Under the pieces are notes generated by a model. The model had not been told where the DNA came from. It did no database searches and was given only the letters and a program-made list of their open reading frames with translations. Both the position numbers and the translations under genes were made by a program. From contig NC_019689.1 in NCBI RefSeq assembly GCF_000317025.1, forward strand, positions 3,426,024 to 3,490,023: 64,000 nt of DNA, in the 5' to 3' direction. Source of the stretch: Pleurocapsa sp. PCC 7327 (lineage in GTDB: Bacteria; Cyanobacteriota; Cyanobacteriia; Cyanobacteriales; Microcystaceae). Position 1 is the first letter of the stretch. Every line of letters begins with the position of its first letter. Positions 37,595 through 47,114 of this stretch are shown piece by piece.

Positions 37595-38380
37595 ATGATA
37601 ACGCCTGCTCAAGAAGCGATCGCCACCTTAATCGAATTGGCACAAAACGGAGAAATCGACCCTTGGGATGTTCCCGCGATCGACATTATCGACCGTTTTT
37701 TGAGGGAGTTGGGACTCCCCGACGAGATCGATGCCGTTCGAGGACAGACAAATTTACCTAAATTCGGGCAAGCCTTCTTGTGGGCATCAATGCTAGTGTT
37801 ACTCAAAGCCGATACCTTAGCAAGTCTTGAAGCCGATGAAGAAGACATTGCCCCGGAAGAATTAGAGTTATTAGAAGAAGAAAATCCCCAACGCTCCCTA
37901 CCGAGGGATTTAGAACGCCGCATCCGCAGGCGAGCTTCAGCACCGCCTCTTCGCAGACGACGGGTGACGCTGCAAGAGCTGATCGCGCAAATCGAACAAA
38001 TTGCTGCCGAATTAGAGAAAGTCTCTGCTCCTGCTGCTGTAGTAGAGCGTTCTCGCCCTCAATCTCGCCGAGAAGCCATTCGCACGATCGCTCAACTCGC
38101 TCATCAGGAAAATTTGACCGAGTTAGCTAGCCGCTTAGAACAGTTTCTCACCTTTGAGTTGCCGCAGCTAGCACCCGAAAAGACGCAAATCGAGCTAGAA
38201 GAACTGTTGAACTGGTGGGCGCAAAGTTCGCTCAACGATGCCAGAGCTATGGGAGAAACTCCTAAAGCTAAGGATAAAGTTGGCGTTTTCTGGGCGCTGT
38301 TGTTGCTGTGTTCTCAGTCTAAAGTGGAGCTATCTCAAGCTGAATTTTATCAAGACCTTACAATTCAAGTGGTTCGCTAG
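37595..38380 (+). CDS. scpA: Segregation and condensation protein A
   Basis: ScpA is the kleisin that bridges SMC heads in the bacterial condensin. The N-terminal helical segment (ATLIELAQNGEIDPWDVPAIDI) and the region around FLWASMLVLLKAD are the family's N-terminal domain. The middle is acidic (EADEEDIAPEELELLEEE). The C-terminal winged helix is reached in KDKVGVFWALLLLCSQSKVELSQ, followed by EFYQDLTIQ. The start at 37595 (ATG) is preferred to the TTG at 37589, which differs by two codons. scpB is not in the window. Confidence 0.93.
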   Translation: MITPAQEAIATLIELAQNGEIDPWDVPAIDIIDRFLRELGLPDEIDAVRGQTNLPKFGQAFLWASMLVLLKADTLASLEADEEDIAPEELELLEEENPQRSLPRDLERRIRRRASAPPLRRRRVTLQELIAQIEQIAAELEKVSAPAAVVERSRPQSRREAIRTIAQLAHQENLTELASRLEQFLTFELPQLAPEKTQIELEELLNWWAQSSLNDARAMGETPKAKDKVGVFWALLLLCSQSKVELSQAEFYQDLTIQVVR

Positions 38381-38494
38381 ATTGTCCCCTCGTTGAAAAC
38401 GATTTTCTCGATTTCTGCGAGGTAAGTGCTAAACTGGGCATTATTATTCATCATAGTCATTGTCATTCGCGCCATAGGTGAGGAACAAGTATTC

Positions 38495-39673
38495 ATGAAA
38501 GCCATGATTCTGGCGGCTGGTAAAGGAACTCGCGTAAGACCGATTACCTATGAGATTCCCAAGCCACTAATTCCCATCTTTCAAAAGCCAGTGATGGAGT
38601 TTTTACTAGAACTTCTACGAGAGCATGGCTTTGACCAAATAATGGTAAACGTGAGTCACCTAGCCGATCGCATCGAAGATTATTTCCGTGACGGTCAGCG
38701 CTTTGGCGTTCAAATTGCCTATTCCTTTGAAGGGCGGATCGTTGACGATGGGAAGTTGGTGGGAGAGGCGTTAGGATCGGCAGGAGGCTTACGGCGCATT
38801 CAGGATTTTAATCCGTTTTTTGACGAGACTTTCGTGGTTCTCTGCGGCGATGCGCTTATCGATCTAGATTTAACTGCAGCCGTCAAATGGCATAAAGAAA
38901 AAGGCGCGATCGCTACAATCGTTACCAAATCCGTGCCTAAAGAAGTCGTCTCTAGCTATGGGGTAGTCGTCACAGACGAGAGCGATCGCATTATCGCTTT
39001 CCAAGAAAAACCCTCGGTTGAAGAAGCCTTAAGCACCCAAATCAATACGGGAATTTATATTTTTGAACCAGAAGTCATCGACTTTATTCCACCTGGCATA
39101 GAATACGACCTCGGCAGTCAGCTATTCCCCAAGCTAGTCGAGAAAGGCGCTCCTTTCTACGCTGTCAATATGGATTTTGAATGGGTAGATATCGGGAAAG
39201 TCCCCGACTACTGGCATGCGATTCGAGCTATTTTGCTCAGGGAAATTAAAAATGTCGAGATTCCTGGAATTGAGGTCAAACCGGGCATTTATACCGGGCT
39301 TAACGTAGCGGTTAATTGGGATAAAGTAGAGATTACGGGTCCCGTTTATATCGGGGGAATGACGAAAATCGACGATGGCGCCAAGATTATCGGACCTTCT
39401 ATGATCGGTCCGAATTGTAGGATTTGTAGTGGCGCTACAGTGGATAACAGCATCATTTTTGATTATTCCCGTCTGGGGTCGGGAGTCCGATTGGAGAATA
39501 AATTAGTCTTTGGTCGCTATTGCGTCGATAAAACCGGAGCGTCAATCGATATGAAAGCCGCTGCCCTCGATTGGCTCATTAACGATACTCGCAAAACGCC
39601 AAACTTTGAAGAAACGCAAGAGCATCAGGCCATCTTTTCCCTGCTCAATAACGGCACTGGCTCTGGCGAGTAG
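38495..39673 (+). CDS. Sugar-phosphate nucleotidyltransferase (NDP-sugar pyrophosphorylase family)
   Basis: The 392-residue protein begins MKAMILAAGKGTRVRPITYE, with the pyrophosphorylase loop G-x-G-T-R at the N-terminus, and has LCGDALIDLDL (Mg-binding Asp) and NTGIYIFEPEVID further on. The C-terminal third has left-handed beta-helix hexapeptide repeats (GGMTKIDDGAKIIGPSMIGP, then NCRICSGATVDNSI), as in GDP-mannose or glucose-1-phosphate nucleotidyltransferases with a trimerising domain. The nucleotide and sugar cannot be read from sequence alone; mannose-1-phosphate guanylyltransferase-like is the most common annotation. AGGTGAGGA lies 10-19 bases before the chosen ATG. The open frame extends upstream to 38426 but starts with a hydrophobic, non-family leader. 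Confidence 0.85.
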   Translation: MKAMILAAGKGTRVRPITYEIPKPLIPIFQKPVMEFLLELLREHGFDQIMVNVSHLADRIEDYFRDGQRFGVQIAYSFEGRIVDDGKLVGEALGSAGGLRRIQDFNPFFDETFVVLCGDALIDLDLTAAVKWHKEKGAIATIVTKSVPKEVVSSYGVVVTDESDRIIAFQEKPSVEEALSTQINTGIYIFEPEVIDFIPPGIEYDLGSQLFPKLVEKGAPFYAVNMDFEWVDIGKVPDYWHAIRAILLREIKNVEIPGIEVKPGIYTGLNVAVNWDKVEITGPVYIGGMTKIDDGAKIIGPSMIGPNCRICSGATVDNSIIFDYSRLGSGVRLENKLVFGRYCVDKTGASIDMKAAALDWLINDTRKTPNFEETQEHQAIFSLLNNGTGSGE

Positions 39674-39682
39674 AGCTAGTTT

Positions 39683-40216
39683 TTATCCTTTAATCAACTC
39701 GACTGCATCGCGTCCGTCCACTTGCTGAAGATAGACTTTCACTCGTTCCTCAGAAGCGGTGGGGAGTTTTTTCCCAATAAAGTCGGGATGAATGGGCAAT
39801 TCTCGATGTCCGCGATCGACCAAGACTAGCAAACGAATAGCTTGGGGTCTGCCGTATTCGGTAACGGCATTCAGAGCAGCGCGGATAGTGCGCCCTTTAT
39901 AAATAACATCATCTACTAGAATAACTATTTTGCCAGTGAGATCGAAAGAAATTTTAGTTTTCTCTGGAGTTCGTGTCTTAATGCGATCGAGATCGTCCCG
40001 ATAAAAGGTAATATCGATCGCTCCTATGGGAACCTTGACTCGTTCGAGGATCTCGATTTGATTGGCTAGCATGGAAGCTAAGGGAACGCCTCTAGTATAA
40101 ATTCCCAATAAAACAACTTGAGAAAGATCCCCCGATTTTTCGACTATCTGAGAAGCCAATCGGGTAATGGTGCGGCGTATCTCTTCAGCTGATAGAATTT
40201 CAATAACTTGTGTCAT
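39683..40216 (-). CDS. pyrR: Bifunctional PyrR: pyrimidine regulator / uracil phosphoribosyltransferase
   Basis: PyrR senses UMP and, in many bacteria, binds pyr mRNA to attenuate it; it also has uracil phosphoribosyltransferase activity. The 177-residue length is typical. The PRPP loop is [18 protein letters not shown], and [11 protein letters not shown] followed by [10 protein letters not shown] is the family signature. No pyr attenuator is seen in its own leader. It converges with the nucleotidyltransferase gene (9 bp between stops), and lgt follows downstream of other genes on the same strand. Confidence 0.95.
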   Translation of the reverse strand: MTQVIEILSAEEIRRTITRLASQIVEKSGDLSQVVLLGIYTRGVPLASMLANQIEILERVKVPIGAIDITFYRDDLDRIKTRTPEKTKISFDLTGKIVILVDDVIYKGRTIRAALNAVTEYGRPQAIRLLVLVDRGHRELPIHPDFIGKKLPTASEERVKVYLQQVDGRDAVELIKG

Positions 40217-40262
40217 TTTAGCGATCGCTCAGTTGTCCTTTGTCATTAGTCATTGGATAGTG

Positions 40263-41096
40263 TTAGTCGCTACTGGGAACTACATCTGGTAAGGAACGCC
40301 TAAACCAGTAAACCCATACAAGTGCGATCGAACTAAGAAGAATTAGAGTTAGACTGACCATCTGAGCCATTTTTAAAGAACCAAACATTAAGCTGTCGAT
40401 ACGCAATCCTTCAATCCAAAAGCGACCGATACTGTAAGCAACGAAATAGACTAAGGCGATCGTACCCACTTTTAGGCGTTCTCGATGTTTCAATCCCCAC
40501 AAAAAAATATACATCAGCAACAAAAAAACGAGTAAATTCCAGATTGATTCGTAGAGAAAAGTAGGATGGAAATACTCATAATCGAGATATTGCGGCGGGC
40601 GATTGCTAGGGGGAATATAAAGTTTCCAAGGTAAATGGGTTGGCTTACCAAAAGCTTCCGAATTGAAAAAATTGCCCCAACGTCCAATCGCTTGTCCCAA
40701 AGCAAGTGCGGGAACGACAATATCGAGCAATTGCCAAACGGAAATTTTATTAAGACGTGCAAAAATCATTGCTGCTAATGTTCCTCCGATAATTGCCCCA
40801 TGAATGGCGATTCCCCCTTTCCAAATTGCTAAGATATCGCCGGGACGTTGGGCGTATTCTTGCCACTGGAAAATGACGTAATAGAGCCTCGCAGAGGGAA
40901 TAGCAGCAATAATTAGCCAAATAGCTAAATCTCCAATTAAATCTGGATTAATATTACGACGCTTGGCTAAATATTGCGATAAAGTCACCCCAATCAAGAC
41001 GGCAGAGGCAATTAAGAACCCATACCAGCGAATGCTTACGGATCCTATCTCAAACACGATCGGACCGGGCGATTGAAATCGAAAGGCTAACAGCAT
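40263..41096 (-). CDS. lgt: Prolipoprotein diacylglyceryl transferase
   Basis: Lgt attaches diacylglycerol to the lipobox cysteine of prolipoproteins at the inner membrane, the first step of lipoprotein maturation. The 277 residues carry about seven membrane helices. The signature [17 protein letters not shown] lies near residues 138-155, and ARLYYVIF and the His-Gly-Ala segment (AIHGAIIGG) are also typical. Substrates in this window include NrtA, the PhnD-like protein and possibly the spherulin-4 protein. The next maturation enzyme, Lnt, is encoded at 60812. Confidence 0.95.
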   Translation of the reverse strand: MLLAFRFQSPGPIVFEIGSVSIRWYGFLIASAVLIGVTLSQYLAKRRNINPDLIGDLAIWLIIAAIPSARLYYVIFQWQEYAQRPGDILAIWKGGIAIHGAIIGGTLAAMIFARLNKISVWQLLDIVVPALALGQAIGRWGNFFNSEAFGKPTHLPWKLYIPPSNRPPQYLDYEYFHPTFLYESIWNLLVFLLLMYIFLWGLKHRERLKVGTIALVYFVAYSIGRFWIEGLRIDSLMFGSLKMAQMVSLTLILLSSIALVWVYWFRRSLPDVVPSSD

Positions 41097-41362
41097 GGAA
41101 AATAAAGAATAAGGTTAGAATCAATTGGGATCGTGATTAGTTCAAAGTTTAAAGCTTAGAGTTCAACGTTCAAAATGTTTTGCTGGCTAATTTTAAACTG
41201 TTTTGGTTAATCCTTAATTTTTGCAATTTGACCGAGCCTTGTTAACTTAGCCAATGATAAATTTAATCTATCATTCCCAGTTTTCCTTTGCACAAATGCG
41301 ATCGCGTGGTTGGCAGTCGGCTCGCTGAGTTACAATTCAACCAGGGTAAGCTTTTTATAAAA

Positions 41363-42103
41363 ATGCTCGAACATCTACAAACTCAACTTTACCAACTCGA
41401 ACAATTTGCCAATCGCCTGGTTTCCCTACAGTTAACTCATCTGAGCGGGGTTAGCCTTGCGATTATTTTCCTGGCAGGACTGCTGACTAGCTTGACACCT
41501 TGCATGTTATCGATGTTGCCTATTACGATTGGCTACATTGGCGGTTATGAGGCAAAAGGGAAATGGCAGGCTGCCGTTCAGTCTACTTGGTTTTCATTAG
41601 GATTGGCGACTACGCTGGCAGGATTGGGAATTATTGCCGCCTCTTTAGGACGGGTTTACGGACAAGTCGGCATCGGACTGCCCATTTTGGTGAGCGCGAT
41701 CGCGATTATCATGGGGCTGAATTTACTAGCATTGCTGCCCTTGCGCTTTCCTTCCTTGGGAGCTACCGATTGGATTAAAGAAGAATTTCCGACTGGTTTG
41801 CGTTCCTATTTATTAGGTTTAACCTTTGGTTTGGTTGCTTCTCCTTGCAGCACCCCCGTTTTGGCAAGTCTACTCGCTTGGGTTGCCTCGACGCAAGACT
41901 TATTACTGGGAGCGGGATTGCTCCTTTCCTATACTGGCGGATATGTTACACCCTTGATTGTAGCGGGGACTTTTACGGCTTCTCTCAAAAAGTTACTAGA
42001 ATTGCGTCGTTGGTCGGGTTGGATTAAGCCGGCAAGTGGAGTGCTGCTAATAGTATTTGGGGTCTTTTCTCTTCTATCTCGGCTTCCTGTAGGAAGTTTT
42101 TAA
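41363..42103 (+). CDS. ccdA: Cytochrome c biogenesis protein CcdA
   Basis: CcdA carries reducing equivalents across the thylakoid membrane to keep apocytochrome c cysteines reduced for heme attachment (system II). From the ATG at 41363 the protein has 246 residues and six membrane helices. Its two redox cysteines are in SLTPCMLSMLPITIGYIGGY and VASPCSTPVLASL. The upstream TTG at 41288 would add 25 non-conserved residues. ccsB follows after 94 bp, making a ccdA-ccsB pair for cytochromes b6f and c6. Confidence 0.94.
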   Translation: MLEHLQTQLYQLEQFANRLVSLQLTHLSGVSLAIIFLAGLLTSLTPCMLSMLPITIGYIGGYEAKGKWQAAVQSTWFSLGLATTLAGLGIIAASLGRVYGQVGIGLPILVSAIAIIMGLNLLALLPLRFPSLGATDWIKEEFPTGLRSYLLGLTFGLVASPCSTPVLASLLAWVASTQDLLLGAGLLLSYTGGYVTPLIVAGTFTASLKKLLELRRWSGWIKPASGVLLIVFGVFSLLSRLPVGSF

Positions 42104-42197
42104 ACCGATCTCATCCTAATTTTAATATCCCGATCTTTACCAAGAAATTTATCAAAAACTATCTGCATTGCTCCAAAAATCCAAAATCTAAAATCAA

Positions 42198-43574
42198 ATG
42201 ACAATTTCAGATTCATCGAATCCCTCAGAGTTGCTATCTCTACCTCAACAAGGATTTCGTTACCTTATAAAAGTTATTACAGATCTTCGTTTGGCAATAG
42301 TTTTACTCTTGGTTATTGCCATTTTTAGTGTTAGTGGAACCCTTATAGAACAAGGGCAATCGCTGCAATTTTATCAAGAAAATTATCCAACAGATCCAGC
42401 ATTATTTGGATTTATTACCTGGAAATTTATTTTAACTTTAGGGCTGAATCATGTTTATAGTACTTGGTGGTTTTTATCCTTATTAATTTTGTTTGGAACG
42501 AGTCTAACTGCCTGCACTTTTACTCGTCAATTTCCTGCTCTCAAAGCAGCTCGACATTGGAAATTATATCAGCAGCCCCGTCAGTTTCAAAAACTTGCTC
42601 TCAGTGCAGAACTTGATACGGGGTCGCCTAAATCTCTACTTCCTTTGCTAAAAAAGCGTGGCTATAAAGTTTTTCAAGAAAGTAATGCTCTCTATGCCCG
42701 TAAAGGGATTATTGGACGGATTGGTCCTATTATCGTTCATGCAGGGATTTTGATGATTTTGGCAGGAGGAATTTGGGGTACTCTCACGGGTTTTTTGGCA
42801 CAGGAAATGGTGGCGAGTGGCGAGACATTTCAGATCGGAAATATTTTAGAATCAGGTCCTCTAGCAGCGCCACAAATTCCTAAAGATTGGGCAGTTAAAG
42901 TCAATCATTTTTGGATCGATTACACGCCTAATGGAGAGATCGATCAGTTTTATTCCGATCTTTCTGTTATTAACGAGCAAGGAGAAGAATTAGACCGCAA
43001 GACAATTTATGTTAACCAACCCCTGCGTTATCGCGGCGTGACTTTTTATCAAACCGATTGGGGGATTGCTGGAGTAAGGGTGCAAATTAATAATAGCCCC
43101 ATTTTCCAACTGCCGATGGCTCAGTTGAATACCAATGGAAGAGGTCGCCTTTGGGGAACGTGGATTCCCACAAAGACCGATTTGAGTGAAGGAGTTTCCT
43201 TGATTGCCAGGGATCTGCAAGGCACGATGGTAGTCTACGACAATCGAGGCAATCTAGTCGGTGCAGTGCGTTCTGGAATGGCGATACCAATCAATGGAGT
43301 AAATTTGAAGATCCTCGAACTCGTTGGCAGTACGGGATTGCAAATTAAGGCAGATCCAGGCGTACCAATCGTTTATGCTGGGTTTGCTTTGTTGATGGCG
43401 GGGGTAGTGATGAGTTACGTTTCTCATTCCCAAATTTGGGCATTGCAGGAGGGGGATCGCTTTTATATCGGTGGAAAAACCAATCGCGCCCAAGTCAGTT
43501 TTGAGCGCGAATTGATAGCAATTGTAGAAGAACTCAAATTGGAAAAATCCGCTCAAGTTATGGAAACAGTTTAA
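42198..43574 (+). CDS. ccsB: Cytochrome c biogenesis protein CcsB/Ccs1 (ResB family)
   Basis: Ccs1 (ResB) works with CcsA (ResC) to deliver and ligate heme to apocytochromes on the lumenal side. The 458 residues have a membrane helix pair at about 28-50 and 72-98 ([12 protein letters not shown]), a third at about 163-185, a long lumenal domain ([20 protein letters not shown]...[20 protein letters not shown]) and a last helix near residue 395. The pattern TLIEQGQ and the [11 protein letters not shown] segment are typical of the family. The start codon lies just after the 18-bp spacer word that also precedes the 20060 gene (see repeats). Confidence 0.95.
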   Translation: MTISDSSNPSELLSLPQQGFRYLIKVITDLRLAIVLLLVIAIFSVSGTLIEQGQSLQFYQENYPTDPALFGFITWKFILTLGLNHVYSTWWFLSLLILFGTSLTACTFTRQFPALKAARHWKLYQQPRQFQKLALSAELDTGSPKSLLPLLKKRGYKVFQESNALYARKGIIGRIGPIIVHAGILMILAGGIWGTLTGFLAQEMVASGETFQIGNILESGPLAAPQIPKDWAVKVNHFWIDYTPNGEIDQFYSDLSVINEQGEELDRKTIYVNQPLRYRGVTFYQTDWGIAGVRVQINNSPIFQLPMAQLNTNGRGRLWGTWIPTKTDLSEGVSLIARDLQGTMVVYDNRGNLVGAVRSGMAIPINGVNLKILELVGSTGLQIKADPGVPIVYAGFALLMAGVVMSYVSHSQIWALQEGDRFYIGGKTNRAQVSFERELIAIVEELKLEKSAQVMETV

Positions 43575-43586
43575 GTTCTACAATTA

Positions 43587-44036
43587 TCAATGCGATCGCA
43601 CAAATCTTTTAATCATTTTTATATGAAGAATGCCCGCTTCATAAAATGGCTCTCCTGCTGATTCAAATCCTAGCTGTTTATGTAGTTCTTTAATATATTC
43701 CTGAGCATGGATAACAATCTCTTCATAATTCTCGTTCTTTTCAACAATTTCTGTAGCTGCCTTCATTAATTTTTTCCCAATTCCCTTGCCTCTAGCTAAA
43801 GGTAAAAGGGCTAATCTTTCTATTTTGGCTGTTTTTTTATCTAAGAATCTAATTCTTATCGTTCCTACTGGCTGACCGTTTAAATAAGCTAAAAGATGTG
43901 TAGCTGTTTCATCTCGACCATCAAATTCTACTTCTGGCGCTACTCCTTGTTCTTCTTGAAAAACTAAGCGTCGAATAGAGTGAATTGTCGTTGCTTCTTC
44001 GGTATAGTTAACTTGTTTAATGTGTAAATTACTCAT
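43587..44036 (-). CDS. GNAT-family N-acetyltransferase
   Basis: The 149 residues form a single GNAT fold. The acetyl-CoA-binding loop is LARGKGIGKKLM (R/Q-x-x-G-x-G/A motif) within KIERLALLPLARGKGIGKKL, preceded by YLNGQPVGTIRI and followed by HAQEYIKELHKQLGFE, a motif of the ElaA-like group. The N-terminus IRRLVFQEEQGVAPEVEFDG is also ElaA-like. Its substrate is unknown. It converges on ccsB (12 bp between stops). Confidence 0.9.
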   Translation of the reverse strand: MSNLHIKQVNYTEEATTIHSIRRLVFQEEQGVAPEVEFDGRDETATHLLAYLNGQPVGTIRIRFLDKKTAKIERLALLPLARGKGIGKKLMKAATEIVEKNENYEEIVIHAQEYIKELHKQLGFESAGEPFYEAGILHIKMIKRFVRSH

Positions 44037-44345
44037 ATCAAAACCATAAGCTGAATTCTTCAGTGTTAGTTTAATTCGAGCAGTTCGCTTACATAATAAT
44101 CATTCAACGTAATCATTCAACGAACCGAGCGTCCTACATGGGGTAGTAAAATTAACAATTATTTTAAGGAAATGATAACGGCTGACGAGATATCCTAAAA
44201 GTGGAAAAAGCTATCTATTTGTATCCGAGCGGGCAAAGATTAAATGCCGACCTAAGAAAAAGCAAAAGTGTGGTGTAAAAACTGACGTTGAGGAGTAGAG
44301 AAAAAATACCGAGGTTACTTACACTACAGTCAAAAGGTGGCAGTT
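44037..44345 (+). other. Spacer upstream of a secreted-protein gene, with a 13-bp tandem duplication
   Basis: Two divergent promoters should lie here; I see no gene. AATCATTCAACGT at 44098-44110 is repeated with one change at 44111-44123 as AATCATTCAACGA. The rest is unremarkable. The downstream gene is preceded by AAAGGTGG 6 bases before its ATG. Confidence 0.5.
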
Positions 44346-44714
44346 ATGCTTACCAAAAATAGATTACAGGATTCTGCCAAAGTTGCGATCGCGCTACTTA
44401 CTTTTGGAATCGCGATCGGTTCTTCTCCCGGATTCGCTAGTACTCCGATAACTCAACCCAAACCCCTAGTCGTTCCATTAGGAACGGCACAGGACTTGCA
44501 GGGAACCCAAGCAAAAACGCCAACCGAATGGCTGGAAGACGTTGGCGGAGAGTATGGCGACGAGGCACGCGCAAGTCAACCTACCTTTGAAAACCAAACC
44601 AGTAACTTTGCACAAAGATACAAAACGGTCAATCAATACTGGAAAAATATAGAACAAAACGTGCAAAGTCCGGAAGACCCTATCTCTAGCTTTCGCGTAC
44701 CATTGCCATTTTAG
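44346..44714 (+). CDS. Small secreted protein of unknown function
   Basis: From the ATG at 44346 (strong AAAGGTGG ribosome-binding site) the 122 residues begin with a Sec-type signal peptide (VAIALLTFGIAIGSSPGFAS, cleavage likely after AFAS/GFAS). The mature chain of about 90 residues is polar, with PTEWLEDVGGEYGDEARA and a helical QRYKTVNQYWKNIEQNV. No cysteines or known motifs are visible. It lies 50 bp upstream of an osmoprotectant-type ABC operon and may be an independent unit. I cannot name its function. Confidence 0.7.
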   Translation: MLTKNRLQDSAKVAIALLTFGIAIGSSPGFASTPITQPKPLVVPLGTAQDLQGTQAKTPTEWLEDVGGEYGDEARASQPTFENQTSNFAQRYKTVNQYWKNIEQNVQSPEDPISSFRVPLPF

Positions 44715-44764
44715 GTCGAGCCAGTTAATTAGACTAGAAACTGAGATCTAATCGCGCGTGACTA

Positions 44765-45514
44765 ATGACTGACGAACAAAAAAGTGCTGTTGAATTTCGA
44801 GATGTTAGCTATCGAGTTCAACAGCGATATCTTCTATCCGATCTCAATCTTAGTATCTATCGAGGTGAAGCCCTAGTCTTACTCGGACGTAGCGGTAGCG
44901 GCAAAACGACTACCTTAAAACTCATCAATCGCCTGCTATCGCCAACGCAAGGACAAGTTATCGTCAGCGATCGCCCGACTACTGCTTGGGATGCGATTCA
45001 ACTTCGCCGCAGCATCGGCTATGTCATTCAGGAAATCGGTTTATTTCCTCACTTGAGCGTCGAAGAAAATATCGGTCTCGTTCCTTCCCTAGAAGGTTGG
45101 AAAAATAGTCGCCTAAAGTCGCGAGTTTATGAATTATTGCATTTAGTCGGTCTGGAACCGGAAAAATTTGCCAGCCGCTATCCCCATCAACTTTCAGGCG
45201 GACAGCGACAGCGAGTCGGAGTTGCTAGGGCACTCGCTGCCGATCCCCCAATTCTTTTAATGGACGAACCTTTTGGGGCACTCGATCCCATCACTCGCCT
45301 GGAGTTGCAGCAACAGTTTTCCTACTTACAAAAACAACTGGGTAAAACAGTCATTTTTGTCACCCACGACATTCAGGAAGCCTTTCTTCTCGCGTCTAGA
45401 ATTGGCTTAATGGAGGAAGGCAAGTTAGTGAGTTTGGGAACGCCTAGTGAATTTCGGCAAGATCCCCACCCAGAAGCACAGCGTTTTTTGGCTTGTTTGC
45501 GAGTGTTAGAGTAG
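44765..45514 (+). CDS. ABC transporter ATPase, glycine-betaine/osmoprotectant type
   Basis: The 249-residue ATPase has Walker A GRSGSGKTT (residues 38-46), signature LSGGQRQRVG, Walker B ILLMDEPFGALD and His-loop THDIQEA. It resembles the OpuA/OpuC/OsmV group but lacks the C-terminal CBS domains of OpuAA. The following gene, 4 bp downstream, encodes a fused permease-binding protein, so the two are a complete importer. Likely substrates are glycine betaine, choline or related compatible solutes; the sequence does not decide between them. Confidence 0.9.
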   Translation: MTDEQKSAVEFRDVSYRVQQRYLLSDLNLSIYRGEALVLLGRSGSGKTTTLKLINRLLSPTQGQVIVSDRPTTAWDAIQLRRSIGYVIQEIGLFPHLSVEENIGLVPSLEGWKNSRLKSRVYELLHLVGLEPEKFASRYPHQLSGGQRQRVGVARALAADPPILLMDEPFGALDPITRLELQQQFSYLQKQLGKTVIFVTHDIQEAFLLASRIGLMEEGKLVSLGTPSEFRQDPHPEAQRFLACLRVLE

Positions 45515-45518
45515 GTAG

Positions 45519-47048
45519 ATGGGGAATTTATTTCCAGAAATTTGGCTTCGGACTGGCGAGCATCTAATTTTGGTCGCTATTGCCATGACGGCAGCGATCG
45601 CGATCGGCATTCCACTAGGCATTCTCATCACTCGCCAACCCAAACTTGCCAAACCGATTCTCGCTATCGCCAACGCCATTCAAACCATCCCTAGTCTGGC
45701 GATTTTTGGCTTTCTCATCACCGTTCCCTTTTTGGGGGGGATTGGCAAAACACCAGCAATCGTTGCCCTCTCTCTCTACACCTTACTTCCCCTCATTCGC
45801 AATACTTATACCGGAATCACCAGTATCGATCCTGCCATCCGCGAAGCGGCGAGAGCAATGGGAATGACCGATAGGCAGATGTTGGTGCGGGTTGAAATTC
45901 CCCTCGCATTAGGCACGATCCTAACTGGCGTGAGAGTAGCAACCGTCATTTGCGTCGGCATTGCTACCATTGCTGCGGCTATCGGCGGCGGGGGTTTGGG
46001 AGTCTTTATTTTTCAAGGCATTGCCACTGTCAACAATCAGCTTATTTTAGCTGGGGCAATTCCTTCAGCTACTATTGCCATTATTGCTGACGGAGCGATC
46101 GGCTGGCTGGAAAGTCAGCTAAAACAGCCAGGAAAACGCAAGCGGTTGGTAGTTGGACTATCTGTAGGCACAGCGATTTTACTGGGGTTGAGCCTATGGG
46201 CGATCGCTTCTCAACAACCCCTTGCTCTCACGACAGAAGGAACGATTGTGATTGGCTCGAAAAATTTCACCGAACAAGTTATTTTAGGAGAAATCCTCGC
46301 TCAAGAGATCGAAGTGAAAACAGATTTAAACGTCGATCGCCGCTTTAATTTAGGTGGAACTTTTATCTGTCACGAAGCCGTAAAAGCAGGCAAAATTGAT
46401 GGATATGTAGAGTATACAGGAACGGCTTTTACTACTATTTTGAAAAAACAACCAATTAGCGACCCAAAAGAAGTTTTCCGACAGGTCAAACAAGCTTATC
46501 AAGAAAAATTTCAGTTAGAAGTTTTTCCCTCTTTAGGTTTTGAAAATGCCTTTGCGATCGTCATTCGCCAAGAAGATGCCGACCGATATAATCTTAAAAC
46601 GATTTCCGAAGCCGCCAAATATACGCCTCAATGGAAAGCGGGATTCGGTTATGAATTTTTTGAGCGGCAAGATGGCTATCCAGGTTTATCCAAAACCTAT
46701 GGATTAAAGTTCGCTCAAACTCCACAAGCAATGGAATTGGGATTAGTCTATAAGGCATTGTCAAAAAAGCAAGTCGATTTAGTTGCAGGTAATTCTACTG
46801 ATGGGGTTATTCCTGTCTTAAATTTAGTCACTTTGGAAGATGATAAGCGATATTTTCCACCTTATGAAGCCGTGCCAATCTTCAATCAAAAAACGCTTGA
46901 AAAATATCCTCAACTGAGAACAGTAATTAATGGTTTAGTTGGAAAAATTTCTGCCTCAGAGATGCAACAATTGAACTATCAAGTGGATAACCAAGAGCGA
47001 TCGTTTAAGGAAGTCGTACAAGTTTTTCTGAAGTCAAGAGAATTATAG
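45519..47048 (+). CDS. Osmoprotectant ABC transporter permease fused to its binding protein
   Basis: Residues 1-200 are a ProW/OpuB-type permease with six hydrophobic segments and the EAA loop (REAARAMGMTDRQMLVRVEIP). A further membrane helix near 210-230 leads to an OpuAC/ProX-type binding domain from residue 245 (IVIGSKNFTEQVILGEILAQ), with the family's DGYVEYTGTA and VAGNSTDG. Such fusions put two receptors per transporter dimer, as in BusAB/OpuABC. At 509 residues it is complete. The 4-bp spacing from the ATPase gene indicates co-translation. Confidence 0.92.
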   Translation: MGNLFPEIWLRTGEHLILVAIAMTAAIAIGIPLGILITRQPKLAKPILAIANAIQTIPSLAIFGFLITVPFLGGIGKTPAIVALSLYTLLPLIRNTYTGITSIDPAIREAARAMGMTDRQMLVRVEIPLALGTILTGVRVATVICVGIATIAAAIGGGGLGVFIFQGIATVNNQLILAGAIPSATIAIIADGAIGWLESQLKQPGKRKRLVVGLSVGTAILLGLSLWAIASQQPLALTTEGTIVIGSKNFTEQVILGEILAQEIEVKTDLNVDRRFNLGGTFICHEAVKAGKIDGYVEYTGTAFTTILKKQPISDPKEVFRQVKQAYQEKFQLEVFPSLGFENAFAIVIRQEDADRYNLKTISEAAKYTPQWKAGFGYEFFERQDGYPGLSKTYGLKFAQTPQAMELGLVYKALSKKQVDLVAGNSTDGVIPVLNLVTLEDDKRYFPPYEAVPIFNQKTLEKYPQLRTVINGLVGKISASEMQQLNYQVDNQERSFKEVVQVFLKSREL

Positions 47049-47114
47049 AGGAAGAGAAACTCAGCGATCGGAGAGAAAATAAACTAAAAGTTTCTGCTTA
47101 ATTTTTCATCTGTA

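Noticed and set aside
37396-37761. 121-codon frame spanning pdxH and the scpA start
   Set aside because: Overlaps two real genes and their divergent promoters; Arg/Ser-rich composition.
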